From JBMNKL01 sp050261495 (GTDB taxonomy: Bacteria; Bacillota; Clostridia; Acetivibrionales; DTU013), in contig JBLNDI010000074.1 of the NCBI GenBank assembly GCA_050261495.1, forward strand, positions 1 through 21,617: 21,617 nt of DNA, written 5' to 3'. The translations under genes and the position numbers were made by a program. This document shows positions 8,093 to 16,064 of the stretch, in pieces; position 1 is the stretch's first letter, and every line of letters starts with the position of its first letter. The notes under the pieces are model-generated. The model saw only the letters and a list, made by a program, of their open reading frames with translations. It did no database searches and was not told where the DNA came from.

Positions 8093-9907
8093 TTGAAATA
8101 TTTTAAAGGCTTGAGCTTTTATATAGTAATTATAGTAATAGCGTTGTTGATACTGACGCTCTACACGAGTTCGGGCACTCCGCCGGAACTCAGCTATACC
8201 GAGATGCTGACCGAAATACGCAACGGCAATGTACGCAGCATTGTGCTCGAGGGCGATGAAGCAACGATTGAATTGGTTAACCCTAAAAAGAATTCCAGGA
8301 ATAGGGTTTATGTAGTATATATATCATCGGTAGACATGTTTACGCAAATGGTGACGGAGGCGTACGACAAAGGGCAAATCAAGGACTTCAAGTTCGAAAG
8401 GCCGCCGACCGCTCCCTGGTGGGTTGCAATACTGCCTACCATAGGCGTGATTGTTGTCTTCGTTATTTTCTGGATTTTCTTCCTTCAGCAATCGCAGGGA
8501 GGAGGAGGCAGCAGGGTCATGTCCTTCGGCAAAAGCCGGGCAAGGATCAGCACCGATGACAAGAAAAAGGTAATGTTCGAGGATGTGGCCGGAGCTGATG
8601 AAGAAAAGGAAGAACTGAGAGAAATTGTGGAGTTTTTAAAATCGCCGAAAAAATTCATCGAGCTTGGAGCAAGGATTCCAAAGGGAGTACTGCTGGTAGG
8701 ACCTCCCGGCACCGGTAAGACCTTGCTCGCGAAGGCTGTTTCGGGTGAAGCCGGCGTTCCGTTTTTCAGCATCAGCGGTTCGGATTTCGTTGAGATGTTT
8801 GTAGGCGTAGGCGCTTCCAGGGTGAGGGATTTGTTCGAACAGGCCAAGAAAAACGCGCCGTGCATTGTATTCATAGACGAAATTGACGCCGTTGGCCGGC
8901 ACAGGGGAGCCGGACTCGGCGGCGGCCATGACGAGCGTGAACAGACGCTGAACCAGTTGCTGGTGGAAATGGACGGTTTCGGAGTTAATGAAGGAGTTAT
9001 AATCTTGGCTGCCACCAACAGGCCGGATATTCTTGACCCCGCCCTTTTAAGGCCGGGAAGGTTTGACAGGAGGGTATTTGTCGGGCTGCCGGATATAAAG
9101 GGCAGGGAGCAGATCCTTAAGGTACACTCCAGGGGAAAACCGCTGGGTTCGGACGTCAAGCTTGATGAGCTGGCAAAAAGCACGCCCGGCTTTACCGGCG
9201 CGGATCTTGAAAACTTGCTGAATGAAGCGGCATTGCTGGCGGCAAGGAAAAACAAGAAAAGAATAGAAATGGAAGAGATAAAGGAAGCGACGTTCAAGGT
9301 GGTTGTAGGGCCGGAAAAGAAGAGCAGGGTAATGACGGAAAAAGAAAAGAGACTGACGGCTTACCACGAAGCCGGTCATGCAATTGCGGTCAAGGTTGCC
9401 TCGTCCACTGACAAGGTCGACAGGGTTTCCATCATACCGTCGGGAAGAGCCGGCGGGTATACGGCGCATAAGCCTGATGAGGACAAAACCTACCAGACCA
9501 AGGGACAGCTCATGGAAGAGATAATTATCGCCATGGGCGGCAGGGCGGCTGAAGACATAGTACTCGGAGAAATCAGCACCGGCGCGTCATATGATCTTAA
9601 GCACGCCAACAAGATAGCAAGAAGCATGATAATAAAATTCGGGATGAGCGAAAAACTGGGGAACATGGTATTCGATGAGAACGATGAGATATTCATAGGA
9701 CGTGATTTCGCCCATACCAGGAGTTACAGCGAGGAAGTCGCCGCCTTGATTGACAAGGAAGTGAAGAACCTTATCGACACCGCTTACGGCAAAACGGTCG
9801 CGATATTGAAGGAACATATAAATACGCTGCATAGGGTCGCGGAAGCGCTTCTTGAGAAAGAGAAGCTGGAAGGCCATGAATTCGAGGCAATATTTGCCGG
9901 GACATAA
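8093..9907 (+). CDS. ftsH: ATP-dependent zinc metalloprotease FtsH
   Basis: FtsH is a hexameric membrane protease that unfolds and degrades membrane and regulatory proteins. The 604-residue protein has a first helix (about 8-26), an outside domain (about 30-108), a second helix (about 110-132), an AAA+ module with Walker A GPPGTGKT (203-210), Walker B IVFIDE (258-263) and second region of homology ATNRPDILDPALLRPGRFDR (307-326), and a zinc protease site HEAGH (425-429). The start is TTG at 8093, behind GGGAGGGAG; no in-frame ATG is near. The next 351 bases hold the metK promoter and riboswitch. I see no clear terminator directly after ftsH. Confidence 0.97.
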   Translation: MKYFKGLSFYIVIIVIALLILTLYTSSGTPPELSYTEMLTEIRNGNVRSIVLEGDEATIELVNPKKNSRNRVYVVYISSVDMFTQMVTEAYDKGQIKDFKFERPPTAPWWVAILPTIGVIVVFVIFWIFFLQQSQGGGGSRVMSFGKSRARISTDDKKKVMFEDVAGADEEKEELREIVEFLKSPKKFIELGARIPKGVLLVGPPGTGKTLLAKAVSGEAGVPFFSISGSDFVEMFVGVGASRVRDLFEQAKKNAPCIVFIDEIDAVGRHRGAGLGGGHDEREQTLNQLLVEMDGFGVNEGVIILAATNRPDILDPALLRPGRFDRRVFVGLPDIKGREQILKVHSRGKPLGSDVKLDELAKSTPGFTGADLENLLNEAALLAARKNKKRIEMEEIKEATFKVVVGPEKKSRVMTEKEKRLTAYHEAGHAIAVKVASSTDKVDRVSIIPSGRAGGYTAHKPDEDKTYQTKGQLMEEIIIAMGGRAAEDIVLGEISTGASYDLKHANKIARSMIIKFGMSEKLGNMVFDENDEIFIGRDFAHTRSYSEEVAALIDKEVKNLIDTAYGKTVAILKEHINTLHRVAEALLEKEKLEGHEFEAIFAGT

Positions 9908-9998
9908 GGCGCCGTAAAGCGGTACGGATTGGAACAGGCGTCAAATAGGGGCATGTGTAAAATAATTAGAGAAAAAGTAAAATATTCCAAGATATGTC

Positions 9999-10027
9999 TT
10001 GACAACTTGAGACAAGTATTTTAGTAT
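9999..10027 (+). promoter_or_regulatory. Sigma-A promoter for metK
   Basis: A perfect -35 TTGACA (9999-10004), a 17-base spacer and -10 TAGTAT (10022-10027, 4 of 6 to TATAAT) predict transcription from about 10034. The leader would be about 225 bases and hold the whole SAM riboswitch. It lies in the 351-base ftsH-metK gap. Bases 9908-9998 hold nothing else I recognise, apart from a small hairpin, CCGTA/TACGG, with no T-tract. Confidence 0.7.
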
Positions 10028-10076
10028 TTAGTAGTAGTTTAATATAGAAACTGCTTGAATTGAATATGGAATAAAG

Positions 10077-10179
10077 CCTTATCAAGAGTGGTGGAGGGAC
10101 TGTGCCCGATGAAACCCCGGCAACCGGCTTTTTAAGCATCGGTGCCAATTCCTGCAGGATTGCATCCTGGAAGATGAGG
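10077..10179 (+). promoter_or_regulatory. SAM-I (S-box) riboswitch aptamer
   Basis: The aptamer shows the conserved S-box core: AGAGTGGTGGAGGGACTG, then GATGAAACC, CCGGCAACC, GGTGCCAATTCCTGC and GGAAGATGAGG. P1 is 10077-10083 with 10173-10179 (7 bp, one wobble). P3 contains ACCGGC/GCATCGGT, and P4 AGGAT/ATCCT. In this family SAM binding stabilises P1. An antiterminator is visible: 10173-10182 can pair with 10196-10205, using the 3' strand of P1 and the 5' arm of the terminator, so the two states exclude each other. High SAM should therefore end transcription before metK. Confidence 0.96.
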
Positions 10180-10192
10180 AAGTTATGCTTGT

Positions 10193-10224
10193 AAGCCTCT
10201 TCATTTTCAGGGAAGGGGTTTTTT
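10193..10224 (+). terminator. Riboswitch-controlled terminator before metK
   Basis: 10193-10202 (AAGCCTCTTC) pairs with 10212-10221 over 10 bp with two G-T wobbles and a 9-base loop; the 3' arm runs into a T-tract ending at 10224. Its 5' arm overlaps the antiterminator partner at 10196-10205, so it should form only when SAM holds P1 closed. The metK ribosome site GAGAGGAG lies after it. Confidence 0.88.
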
Positions 10225-10258
10225 ACTTGCAATAATTATTATTGAGAGGAGACAAGTC

Positions 10259-11449
10259 ATGTCTAGACGGTTATTTACATCTGAATCTGTAACGGAAGGA
10301 CATCCCGATAAAATTTGCGACCAGGTGTCTGATGCGATACTGGACGCAATACTCGCAGAGGATCCGTATGCGAGGGTGGCATGCGAGGCGGCTGTTACTA
10401 CAGGAATGGTATTTGTAATGGGTGAGATAACGACCGGCTGCTATGTAGATATACCGAAAGTTGTAAGGAACACTGTGCTGGAAATCGGCTACAACCGCGC
10501 CAAGTACGGACTTGACGGAGAGACGTGCGCCGTAATAACCGCTATCGACGAGCAGTCCGGAGATATTGCAATGGGTGTTGACAAAGCGCTCGAAGCAAAA
10601 ACAGGGGAGACGAAAGACCAGTGGGAAACTATCGGCGCGGGTGACCAGGGCACGATGTTCGGATATGCCTGTGATGAGACGCCGGAATTAATGCCCATGC
10701 CGATAATGCTGGCACATAAATTGACCAAGAGGCTGGCGCAGGTCCGCAAGGAAGGTGTCTTAAGTTACCTGAGGCCTGACGGAAAATCGCAGGTAACCGT
10801 GGAATACGAGGAGGACAAGCCGGTAAGGGTCGATACCGTTGTTTTGTCCACCCAGCACGGGCCCGAAGTATCCCACGATGAAATAGAAAGAGACATAATT
10901 GATCTTGTAATAAAAAAGGTTATACCCGCAGAATTGCTGGACAGCAAGACCAGGTTTCTCATAAACCCTACAGGAAGGTTTGTGATTGGCGGACCCCAGG
11001 GTGATTCGGGACTTACCGGGAGGAAGATTATTGTTGATACATACGGCGGCTGTGCAAGGCACGGGGGCGGAGCGTTTTCCGGGAAAGATCCGACAAAGGT
11101 GGACCGTTCCGCTTCATATGCGGCCCGGTATGCGGCGAAGAACATTGTCGCCGCCGGTCTTGCCAGGAGGGTTGAAATTCAGCTGGCTTATGCCATTGGC
11201 GTGGCAAAACCGGTATCCATACATGTCGATACTTTTGGTACGGGAAAACTCCCGGAAGAGAAACTGGAGGCACTTGTAAAGAAATATTTTGATTTCAGGC
11301 CTGCGGCCATCATACGGGACTTGGATCTCCGGAGGCCGATTTACAAGCAAACCGCGGCATACGGACATTTTGGGAGAACGGATATAGAACTGCCCTGGGA
11401 AAAAACAGATAAAGCCGATATTTTAAGAAACGCCGCCCTGGAAATATAG
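10259..11449 (+). CDS. metK: S-adenosylmethionine synthetase
   Basis: MetK makes SAM from methionine and ATP and is cytosolic, usually a tetramer. The 396-residue product has normal length. Signatures are GHPDKICDQVSDAILDA (from residue 14), GAGDQGTMFGYA (from 126), FLINPTGRFVIGGPQGDSGL and the P-loop-like GGGAFSGKDPTKVDRS. ATG 10259 follows GAGAGGAG by 7 bases. The gene lies behind a SAM-I riboswitch, giving feedback by its own product. The stop is only 8 bases from the stop of the convergent HD-GYP gene, leaving no room for a terminator between them. Confidence 0.98.
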   Translation: MSRRLFTSESVTEGHPDKICDQVSDAILDAILAEDPYARVACEAAVTTGMVFVMGEITTGCYVDIPKVVRNTVLEIGYNRAKYGLDGETCAVITAIDEQSGDIAMGVDKALEAKTGETKDQWETIGAGDQGTMFGYACDETPELMPMPIMLAHKLTKRLAQVRKEGVLSYLRPDGKSQVTVEYEEDKPVRVDTVVLSTQHGPEVSHDEIERDIIDLVIKKVIPAELLDSKTRFLINPTGRFVIGGPQGDSGLTGRKIIVDTYGGCARHGGGAFSGKDPTKVDRSASYAARYAAKNIVAAGLARRVEIQLAYAIGVAKPVSIHVDTFGTGKLPEEKLEALVKKYFDFRPAAIIRDLDLRRPIYKQTAAYGHFGRTDIELPWEKTDKADILRNAALEI

Positions 11450-11457
11450 GTGGTTTA

Positions 11458-12513
11458 TCATATGAATATCTCCACGATCTCCAGGTCTTTCTTTTTATTC
11501 AAATCGACAATATATGGCTGAAGCACGGGAGGGCCTGATTTTCTCGAGAATACGTTGACCTTTTGCCTCTTGCCGTTTGAGTTGCCGGGACAGATGATGC
11601 TGCCCACTTCCCCGGAACTGAGGAGAACCAGCGTTCCCTCGGTATATACGGTGATGCTGTTTATGAAAAGGTTTACTATAAACGGATCGAAAAGTATGCC
11701 GGAATTTTTCTTGATATATTCCGCTGCGATGTGGGGAAGTACCTTTTTCTTGTACGCCCTGTCGGAGGTAAGCGCATCATACACGTCCGCCAACGCGACA
11801 ATTCTGGACAGAGGGTCGATCGAATCCCGGGACAGCCCCATCGGGTAACCTGAGCCGTCCCACTTTTCATGGTGCTGAAATGCAATATTGGCTATCCTGT
11901 TATTCAACATGTACGTATTTTTAATGATTTCGTACCCGTATACCGTATGAAGCTTCATATTTTCAAATTCTTCGTCCGTCAGCCTGTCCGGCTTCTGAAG
12001 CAATAAAGCAGGTACCCTGCATTTCCCGATATCGTGGAGAATTGCTCCCAATCCCAGCGACATCAGGGGATCGTTGCCGTAACCCATCTTTTTGCCCATT
12101 ATTATGGAATAAATGCAAACGTCGACCGAATGCAGGAAAGTATAATTGTCTATATCTTTAATACCTGTAAGCTGCAGCATTACGGTTTCATTTTCAATTA
12201 TTTTGCTTAAAATTTCTTCTACCGTGTTTTTTACTATGGATATGTCGGCAGTTTCATTTTTTTGTGTCAGTGAAAACACTCTCTTGATTATTGCCGCAGC
12301 ATGCGTGTATATTCTTTCTTCTTCAAATTCCTCCATTACCTCGTAGGGACCGTCTTCCACGTATACTTCCCTGATGTTGAACGCTTCCAGCTTCCTTATG
12401 TACAGAGGTTTGATGGAAAATCCGGCTAATAATAAAAGCCTTCCGTCATCAAGTACAATGTCTCTTGCCAGTTTCATGCCTGGTTTTAGTTGAGATACTG
12501 GTATTTTATTCAC
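11458..12513 (-). CDS. HD-GYP domain protein, likely c-di-GMP phosphodiesterase
   Basis: The 351-residue cytosolic protein has no membrane helix. An N-terminal region (1-110) starts with VSQLKPGMKLARDI, common in stand-alone HD-GYP proteins. The HD-GYP domain follows: H128, HDIGK (160-164), H189, HHEKWDGSGYPMG (214-226) and DVYDALTSDRAYK (243-255). All metal-site and GYP residues are present, so hydrolysis of c-di-GMP to pGpG or GMP is expected. A tail (about 275-351) resembles the accessory domain often found after HD-GYP. The start is GTG (12511-12513 on the complement) behind AAGGGGG. It is the only minus-strand gene and lies near a flagellar cluster, which fits a role in the motile/sessile switch, though that is inference. 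Confidence 0.92.
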   Translation of the reverse strand: MNKIPVSQLKPGMKLARDIVLDDGRLLLLAGFSIKPLYIRKLEAFNIREVYVEDGPYEVMEEFEEERIYTHAAAIIKRVFSLTQKNETADISIVKNTVEEILSKIIENETVMLQLTGIKDIDNYTFLHSVDVCIYSIIMGKKMGYGNDPLMSLGLGAILHDIGKCRVPALLLQKPDRLTDEEFENMKLHTVYGYEIIKNTYMLNNRIANIAFQHHEKWDGSGYPMGLSRDSIDPLSRIVALADVYDALTSDRAYKKKVLPHIAAEYIKKNSGILFDPFIVNLFINSITVYTEGTLVLLSSGEVGSIICPGNSNGKRQKVNVFSRKSGPPVLQPYIVDLNKKKDLEIVEIFI

Positions 12514-12536
12514 TATTATATCCCCCTTGCTGTTAT

Positions 12537-12564
12537 ATTATAGCATATTATGTACATTTGCCAA
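12537..12564 (-). promoter_or_regulatory. Sigma-A promoter for the HD-GYP gene
   Basis: On the minus strand TTGGCA (complement of 12559-12564), a 16-base spacer and TATAAT (complement of 12537-12542) form a near-consensus promoter. The -10 is extended (TGCTATAAT). It lies 24 bases before the GTG start. The 137-base gap is shared with the divergent small gene. Confidence 0.72.
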
Positions 12565-12609
12565 TATTATTGAATACATATCAATCGAACATTTGGATGG
12601 ATTTCGGAA

Positions 12610-12615
12610 TATAAT
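12610..12615 (+). promoter_or_regulatory. Candidate -10 for the small membrane-protein gene
   Basis: TATAAT stands 36 bases before the ATG at 12651. The best -35 at 18 bases spacing is CGAACA (12586-12591), only 3 of 6, so the call is weak. Confidence 0.35.
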
Positions 12616-12650
12616 AATAGTCTCGGGATAATAAAAGGAGGATTATCGAG

Positions 12651-13022
12651 ATGTTGGAAAGTTTCCTGAAGTTTATTGCGTGTCTTCTTGCCGCATACGG
12701 ACTGATTTCGCTGGTGCTTGGCGCGCTGGATGCGATAGGCGCAAGAATCGCGGGAAAGCGGCCGAATGTGCGGGTAGTACTACTTGTGCAGGACGCCGAG
12801 AAACAGATCGAGTATATTGTCAGGAATGCTGTCGATAAAAAGTATGCATCCGCCTCATTATCCGAAAAAAAGCTGGTTATAGTCGATATGAATTCTACGG
12901 ATAATACGCTGGGGATACTGGAACGGCTGGAAGATTTGTTTCCCGGCATCGAGGTCCTGGCATATAATGACAAGGATGAAATTTTCAACGGTTTTTCCAC
13001 CTTTTCACCTGCAGAAAAGTAA
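12651..13022 (+). CDS. Small membrane-anchored protein with half GT-A (glycosyltransferase-2-like) domain
   Basis: I do not recognise this 123-residue protein by name. One hydrophobic helix (about 5-30) is followed by a soluble part that reads like the first half of a family-2 glycosyltransferase: a beta strand VRVVLLVQD (40-48), a helix EKQIEYIVRNAV, then KKLVIVDMNSTDNTLGIL (73-90), which resembles the VDDGSTDGT nucleotide-binding signature, and FPGIEVLAY. It stops at 123, before the DxD and acceptor half, so it is unlikely to be an active transferase alone. AAAGGAGG 9 bases before the ATG shows it is a real gene. It lies between the HD-GYP gene (divergent) and recD2. Confidence 0.72.
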   Translation: MLESFLKFIACLLAAYGLISLVLGALDAIGARIAGKRPNVRVVLLVQDAEKQIEYIVRNAVDKKYASASLSEKKLVIVDMNSTDNTLGILERLEDLFPGIEVLAYNDKDEIFNGFSTFSPAEK

Positions 13023-13030
13023 TATATACT
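13002..13030 (+). promoter_or_regulatory. Candidate recD2 promoter
   Basis: TTTTCA (13002-13007, 4 of 6), a 17-base spacer and TATACT (13025-13030, 5 of 6) overlap the end of the small membrane-protein gene. Transcription would begin near 13037 and leave a leader of about 84 bases with a hairpin before recD2. Confidence 0.4.
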
Positions 13031-13064
13031 AATATATGTACTTGCCGAGGCGCAACAGCGTGCC

Positions 13065-13100
13065 GTAAATGCGGACAATTTCAGGAAAAGCGCAATTTAC
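13065..13100 (+). other. Hairpin in the recD2 leader
   Basis: 13065-13073 (GTAAATGCG) pairs with 13091-13100 (CGCAATTTAC) over 9 bp with one bulged base and a 17-base loop. No T-tract follows, so it is not an intrinsic terminator. It ends 20 bases before the recD2 ATG, whose own ribosome site (GGTGGTAAG) is weak. Confidence 0.4.
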
Positions 13101-13120
13101 AGCTTGATGATGGTGGTAAG

Positions 13121-15352
13121 ATGGACCTTGTCGCACTCGAGGGAATTGTCGAGGATATAATTTATAAAAACGAGGCAAACGGCTATACCGTATGCGAAAT
13201 ACGAGGCGGTAAAAGTGTCGTTACCGCCGTGGGCTACATGCCTTTTATTAACGCCGGCGAGACTATCAAAGCCAGCGGCAGGTGGGTGAGACACCCGGAC
13301 TATGGCGACCAGTTCAAGGTCGAATTATATGAAAAAGTATTGCCGCAAACAATCGATGCAATCGAAAAATACCTGTCCTCTGGCATCATTAAAGGAGTGG
13401 GCCCGGCAACGGCCGCAAAAATAGTTCAAAAATTCGGCTTATCCACGCTGGAAGTCATCAGCAGCAACCCTCAAAAGCTGTCGGAAATCAAGGGAATATC
13501 GCTGGAAAAGGCAATGGCGATCGGTAATATAGTGAATGAACAAAAAGGATTATCGGAAATCGTCATGTTTTTGCAGGAATATGGCATAAGTCCTTCCGTG
13601 TGCGTCAAGATTCACAAGGCATATGCCGGACAAGCCGTATCCATGATAAAGGAAAACCCGTACCGGCTTTGCGAGGAAATATTCGGCATCGGCTTCAGGA
13701 CTGCGGATAGGATTGCTATGAAGCTTGGCATCGACCCGTGTTCAAAATTCCGTTTAAAGAGCGGAATAAAATATATATTGGCACATGCGGCTGCAAACGG
13801 GCATACTTATTTGCCGGAAGACGTCCTCAGGGAAAATGCCCGTTTATTGCTTGCATCTGACGACTTAAGCATCGAAGACGCGCTGTTGTCATTGATTTTT
13901 GAAAACACGGTGCAAATGGAAAGATGCGCGGAATCAAACCATATCTATCTTACCCCGTTTTACAACGCGGAACAGGGCGTATGCAAAAGATTGCTGGGGC
14001 TGTCAACGCACCGCTTTGATGCAAGCATGGATTCATTTGAAGAGAGGCTCGAGAAGTTCCAGCAGGAGGAGGGAATACGGCTGGACAAGCTTCAGCGGGA
14101 GGCCGTAAGGGAAGCTATGACAAACGGCGTGCTTGTCATAACGGGAGGTCCCGGGACAGGAAAGACGACAATTATCAAGTGCATAATCAGGCTTCTCATG
14201 GAAGATGGCTATAGAATCGCGCTGACGGCGCCCACCGGGAGAGCTGCCAAGAGGATGTCGGAAGCTACGGGTTTTGAGGCGCGGACTATCCACAGGCTCC
14301 TGGAAATAGGTTTTACCGTTGACGAAGATGAAATGATTTTTCAACGTAATGAACACAATCCTCTCGATGCCGATGTAATAATAATCGATGAAATGTCGAT
14401 GGTGGATATACTCATTATGAACCACCTGCTAAAAGCGGTTCCGGCAGGAGCCAGGCTTATACTGGTCGGCGACGCCGACCAATTGCCCTCGGTTGGGCCC
14501 GGAAGCGTGCTCCAGGATATAATAAGCTGCAATATTGTGAAAACCGTCAGGTTGGCCGAAATATTCAGGCAGGCTGCCGAAAGCATGATTGTTGTCAACG
14601 CCCACATGATAAACAGGGGAGAGGCGCCCGTGCTCAACAGCCGGGACGGGGACTTTTTCTTCCTGCAAAGAAACGGCTTCGATTCCATAGTACGCACCAT
14701 CGTTGAGCTTTGCTGCAGAAGGCTGCCTGAGAAATACGGCTTTGACCCGATGAAGGACATCCAGGTGCTTTCGCCTGCAAAAAGAGGACCGGCCGGCGTG
14801 TTCAACCTGAATCTCGAGCTTCAGAAAGCGCTTAATCCCGCGAGCCGGAAAAAGGTTGAAAGACCGCACGGATCTGTCATATTCAGGGAAGGTGACCGGG
14901 TAATGCAGGTTAAAAATAATTACACGCTTGCGTGGAGACGGCCCGGCAGCCTGGTTGTTGACGGGGCGGGAGTGTTCAACGGAGATATGGGGATAATACA
15001 GAAAATTGATGAGGAAGCCCTGTGCATGGAAGTGCTGTTCGATGACGACAGGCTGGTGGAGTATGATTTCAGCATGCTGGATGAAATTGAACCTGCATAT
15101 GCGGTAACCGTGCATAAAAGCCAGGGTTCGGAGTTTCCCGCGGTGGTTATGCCCATTTTTCCCGGTCCCCAGGTGCTCATGACAAGAAACCTTCTGTATA
15201 CTGCCGTAACCAGGGCGAGAAAGATGGTGGTGATGGTTGGGGATGAAACCGTCCTGGGCGGAATGGTTGCAAATAAGAGAGAGAATTTACGTTACTCCGG
15301 GTTGTCGGAAAAGCTTAAAATATATGCGGGATATGCCGATAATAGTATATGA
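13121..15352 (+). CDS. recD2: RecD2-type (RecD/TraA family) 5'-3' DNA helicase
   Basis: The 743-residue SF1B helicase matches RecD2, the type found without RecBC and linked to repair and fork processing. The N-terminal region starts LEGIVEDIIYKNEANGYTV; helix-hairpin-helix segments follow from about 85 (GIIKGVGPATAAKIV). The motor has motif I GGPGTGKT (342-349), motif II DEMSMVD (423-429), motif III GDADQLPSVGPG, motif V VTVHKSQGSE (662-671) and motif VI YTAVTRAR (693-700). The length is normal. The ATG at 13121 has only a weak ribosome site. It stands before comF, where B. subtilis has the helicase ComFA. Its last codons contain a sigma-28 promoter for the genes that follow. Confidence 0.95.
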   Translation: MDLVALEGIVEDIIYKNEANGYTVCEIRGGKSVVTAVGYMPFINAGETIKASGRWVRHPDYGDQFKVELYEKVLPQTIDAIEKYLSSGIIKGVGPATAAKIVQKFGLSTLEVISSNPQKLSEIKGISLEKAMAIGNIVNEQKGLSEIVMFLQEYGISPSVCVKIHKAYAGQAVSMIKENPYRLCEEIFGIGFRTADRIAMKLGIDPCSKFRLKSGIKYILAHAAANGHTYLPEDVLRENARLLLASDDLSIEDALLSLIFENTVQMERCAESNHIYLTPFYNAEQGVCKRLLGLSTHRFDASMDSFEERLEKFQQEEGIRLDKLQREAVREAMTNGVLVITGGPGTGKTTIIKCIIRLLMEDGYRIALTAPTGRAAKRMSEATGFEARTIHRLLEIGFTVDEDEMIFQRNEHNPLDADVIIIDEMSMVDILIMNHLLKAVPAGARLILVGDADQLPSVGPGSVLQDIISCNIVKTVRLAEIFRQAAESMIVVNAHMINRGEAPVLNSRDGDFFFLQRNGFDSIVRTIVELCCRRLPEKYGFDPMKDIQVLSPAKRGPAGVFNLNLELQKALNPASRKKVERPHGSVIFREGDRVMQVKNNYTLAWRRPGSLVVDGAGVFNGDMGIIQKIDEEALCMEVLFDDDRLVEYDFSMLDEIEPAYAVTVHKSQGSEFPAVVMPIFPGPQVLMTRNLLYTAVTRARKMVVMVGDETVLGGMVANKRENLRYSGLSEKLKIYAGYADNSI
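15316..15342 (+). promoter_or_regulatory. Sigma-28 (SigD/FliA) promoter before comF
   Basis: TAAA (15316-15319), exactly 15 bases, then GCCGATAA (15335-15342) is a perfect match to the FliA consensus and differs from the B. subtilis SigD form (GCCGATAT) only in the last base. It lies inside the 3' end of recD2. Transcription would start near 15349, just before comF (15367), and read comF, yvyF and flgM. Other GCCGATAT/ACCGATAT words in the window, for example 11414, 17222 and 18811, lack a TAAA at this distance. Confidence 0.72.
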
Positions 15353-15366
15353 AAGAGAGCTGAAGG

Positions 15367-16047
15367 GTGTTGAAGCTGTTTGATAAAATCATAAACACGA
15401 TTTATCCTCCCAAGTGTATATTTTGTCAGCAGTTACTAAACCATGACGCTGTTCTTCACATATGCAGCAACTGTTACGGGAAGCTGCCGTTTATGGAGCA
15501 GGCTGTAATCCCGACATCGCAGGAGGGCGAAGACGGCTGCTGCGACGGAGCCATAAGCGTGTTCCATTATACAGGCATGGTAAAAGAATCGCTTATTCGC
15601 TTCAAGTTCTATAATAAACCCAGTTATTATAGAACTTATGCCAGGCTGATAGCGGACAGGCTTTCAAAAATAACCGGTAAGGAGCAGTACGACATTGTAA
15701 TGAGCGTACCCCTGCACAGGCATAAAGAATTTTCAAGGGGGTACAACCAGGCGTACCTGATATCAAGGGCACTGAGCAGGGAACTCGGACTGCCGGAAGC
15801 TTCGCGCCTTCTGAGAAGATACCGCTACACGGAAAACCAAAGCCTGCTTGACAAGCAGAAAAGACATCAGAATGTAAAGGGGGCGTTTGACGTACTGTCT
15901 CCCAGGAAAGTAAACGGGAAATCAATACTGTTGGTTGACGATATACTTACAACAGGCTCGACCTTGGAAGAGTGCAGCAGGATGTTGAAATTAGCCGGCG
16001 CTAAAAAAGTAACCGCTGCGGTGGTGGCAACCGGCAGAAAATTTTAA
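15367..16047 (+). CDS. comF: ComF family phosphoribosyltransferase-like protein
   Basis: The 226-residue protein has a zinc-finger start (C17, C20, C33, C36; CIFC and CSNC) and a phosphoribosyltransferase fold with RGYNQAYLI (124-132) and the PRPP motif ILLVDDILTTGST (187-199). ComFC/GntX-type proteins are needed for DNA uptake in several bacteria; the reaction is not settled. The start is probably GTG 15367 (or TTG 15370); GAGAG and GAAGG lie upstream. It begins 14 bases after recD2 and is followed by yvyF and flgM as in the B. subtilis comF operon, but without ComFA or ComFB. A sigma-28 promoter directly before it suggests expression with late flagellar genes. Confidence 0.93.
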   Translation: MLKLFDKIINTIYPPKCIFCQQLLNHDAVLHICSNCYGKLPFMEQAVIPTSQEGEDGCCDGAISVFHYTGMVKESLIRFKFYNKPSYYRTYARLIADRLSKITGKEQYDIVMSVPLHRHKEFSRGYNQAYLISRALSRELGLPEASRLLRRYRYTENQSLLDKQKRHQNVKGAFDVLSPRKVNGKSILLVDDILTTGSTLEECSRMLKLAGAKKVTAAVVATGRKF

Positions 16048-16064
16048 TTACAGGAGGGTTTTAT

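Noticed and set aside
8485..9297. Long minus-strand open frame (270 codons) inside ftsH
   Set aside because: It is the antisense shadow of a highly conserved ftsH frame, has a serine/proline-rich product with no recognisable domain, and no ribosome site.
9908..9960. Possible terminator after ftsH (CCGTA/TACGG)
   Set aside because: The stem has only 5 bp and no T-tract follows.
11414..11421. Perfect sigma-28 -10 word GCCGATAT inside the end of metK
   Set aside because: No TAAA lies 14-16 bases upstream and no gene follows on that strand within reach.
14429..15115. Minus-strand open frame of 228 codons inside recD2
   Set aside because: It mirrors the helicase motif region of recD2, and the product has no family features.
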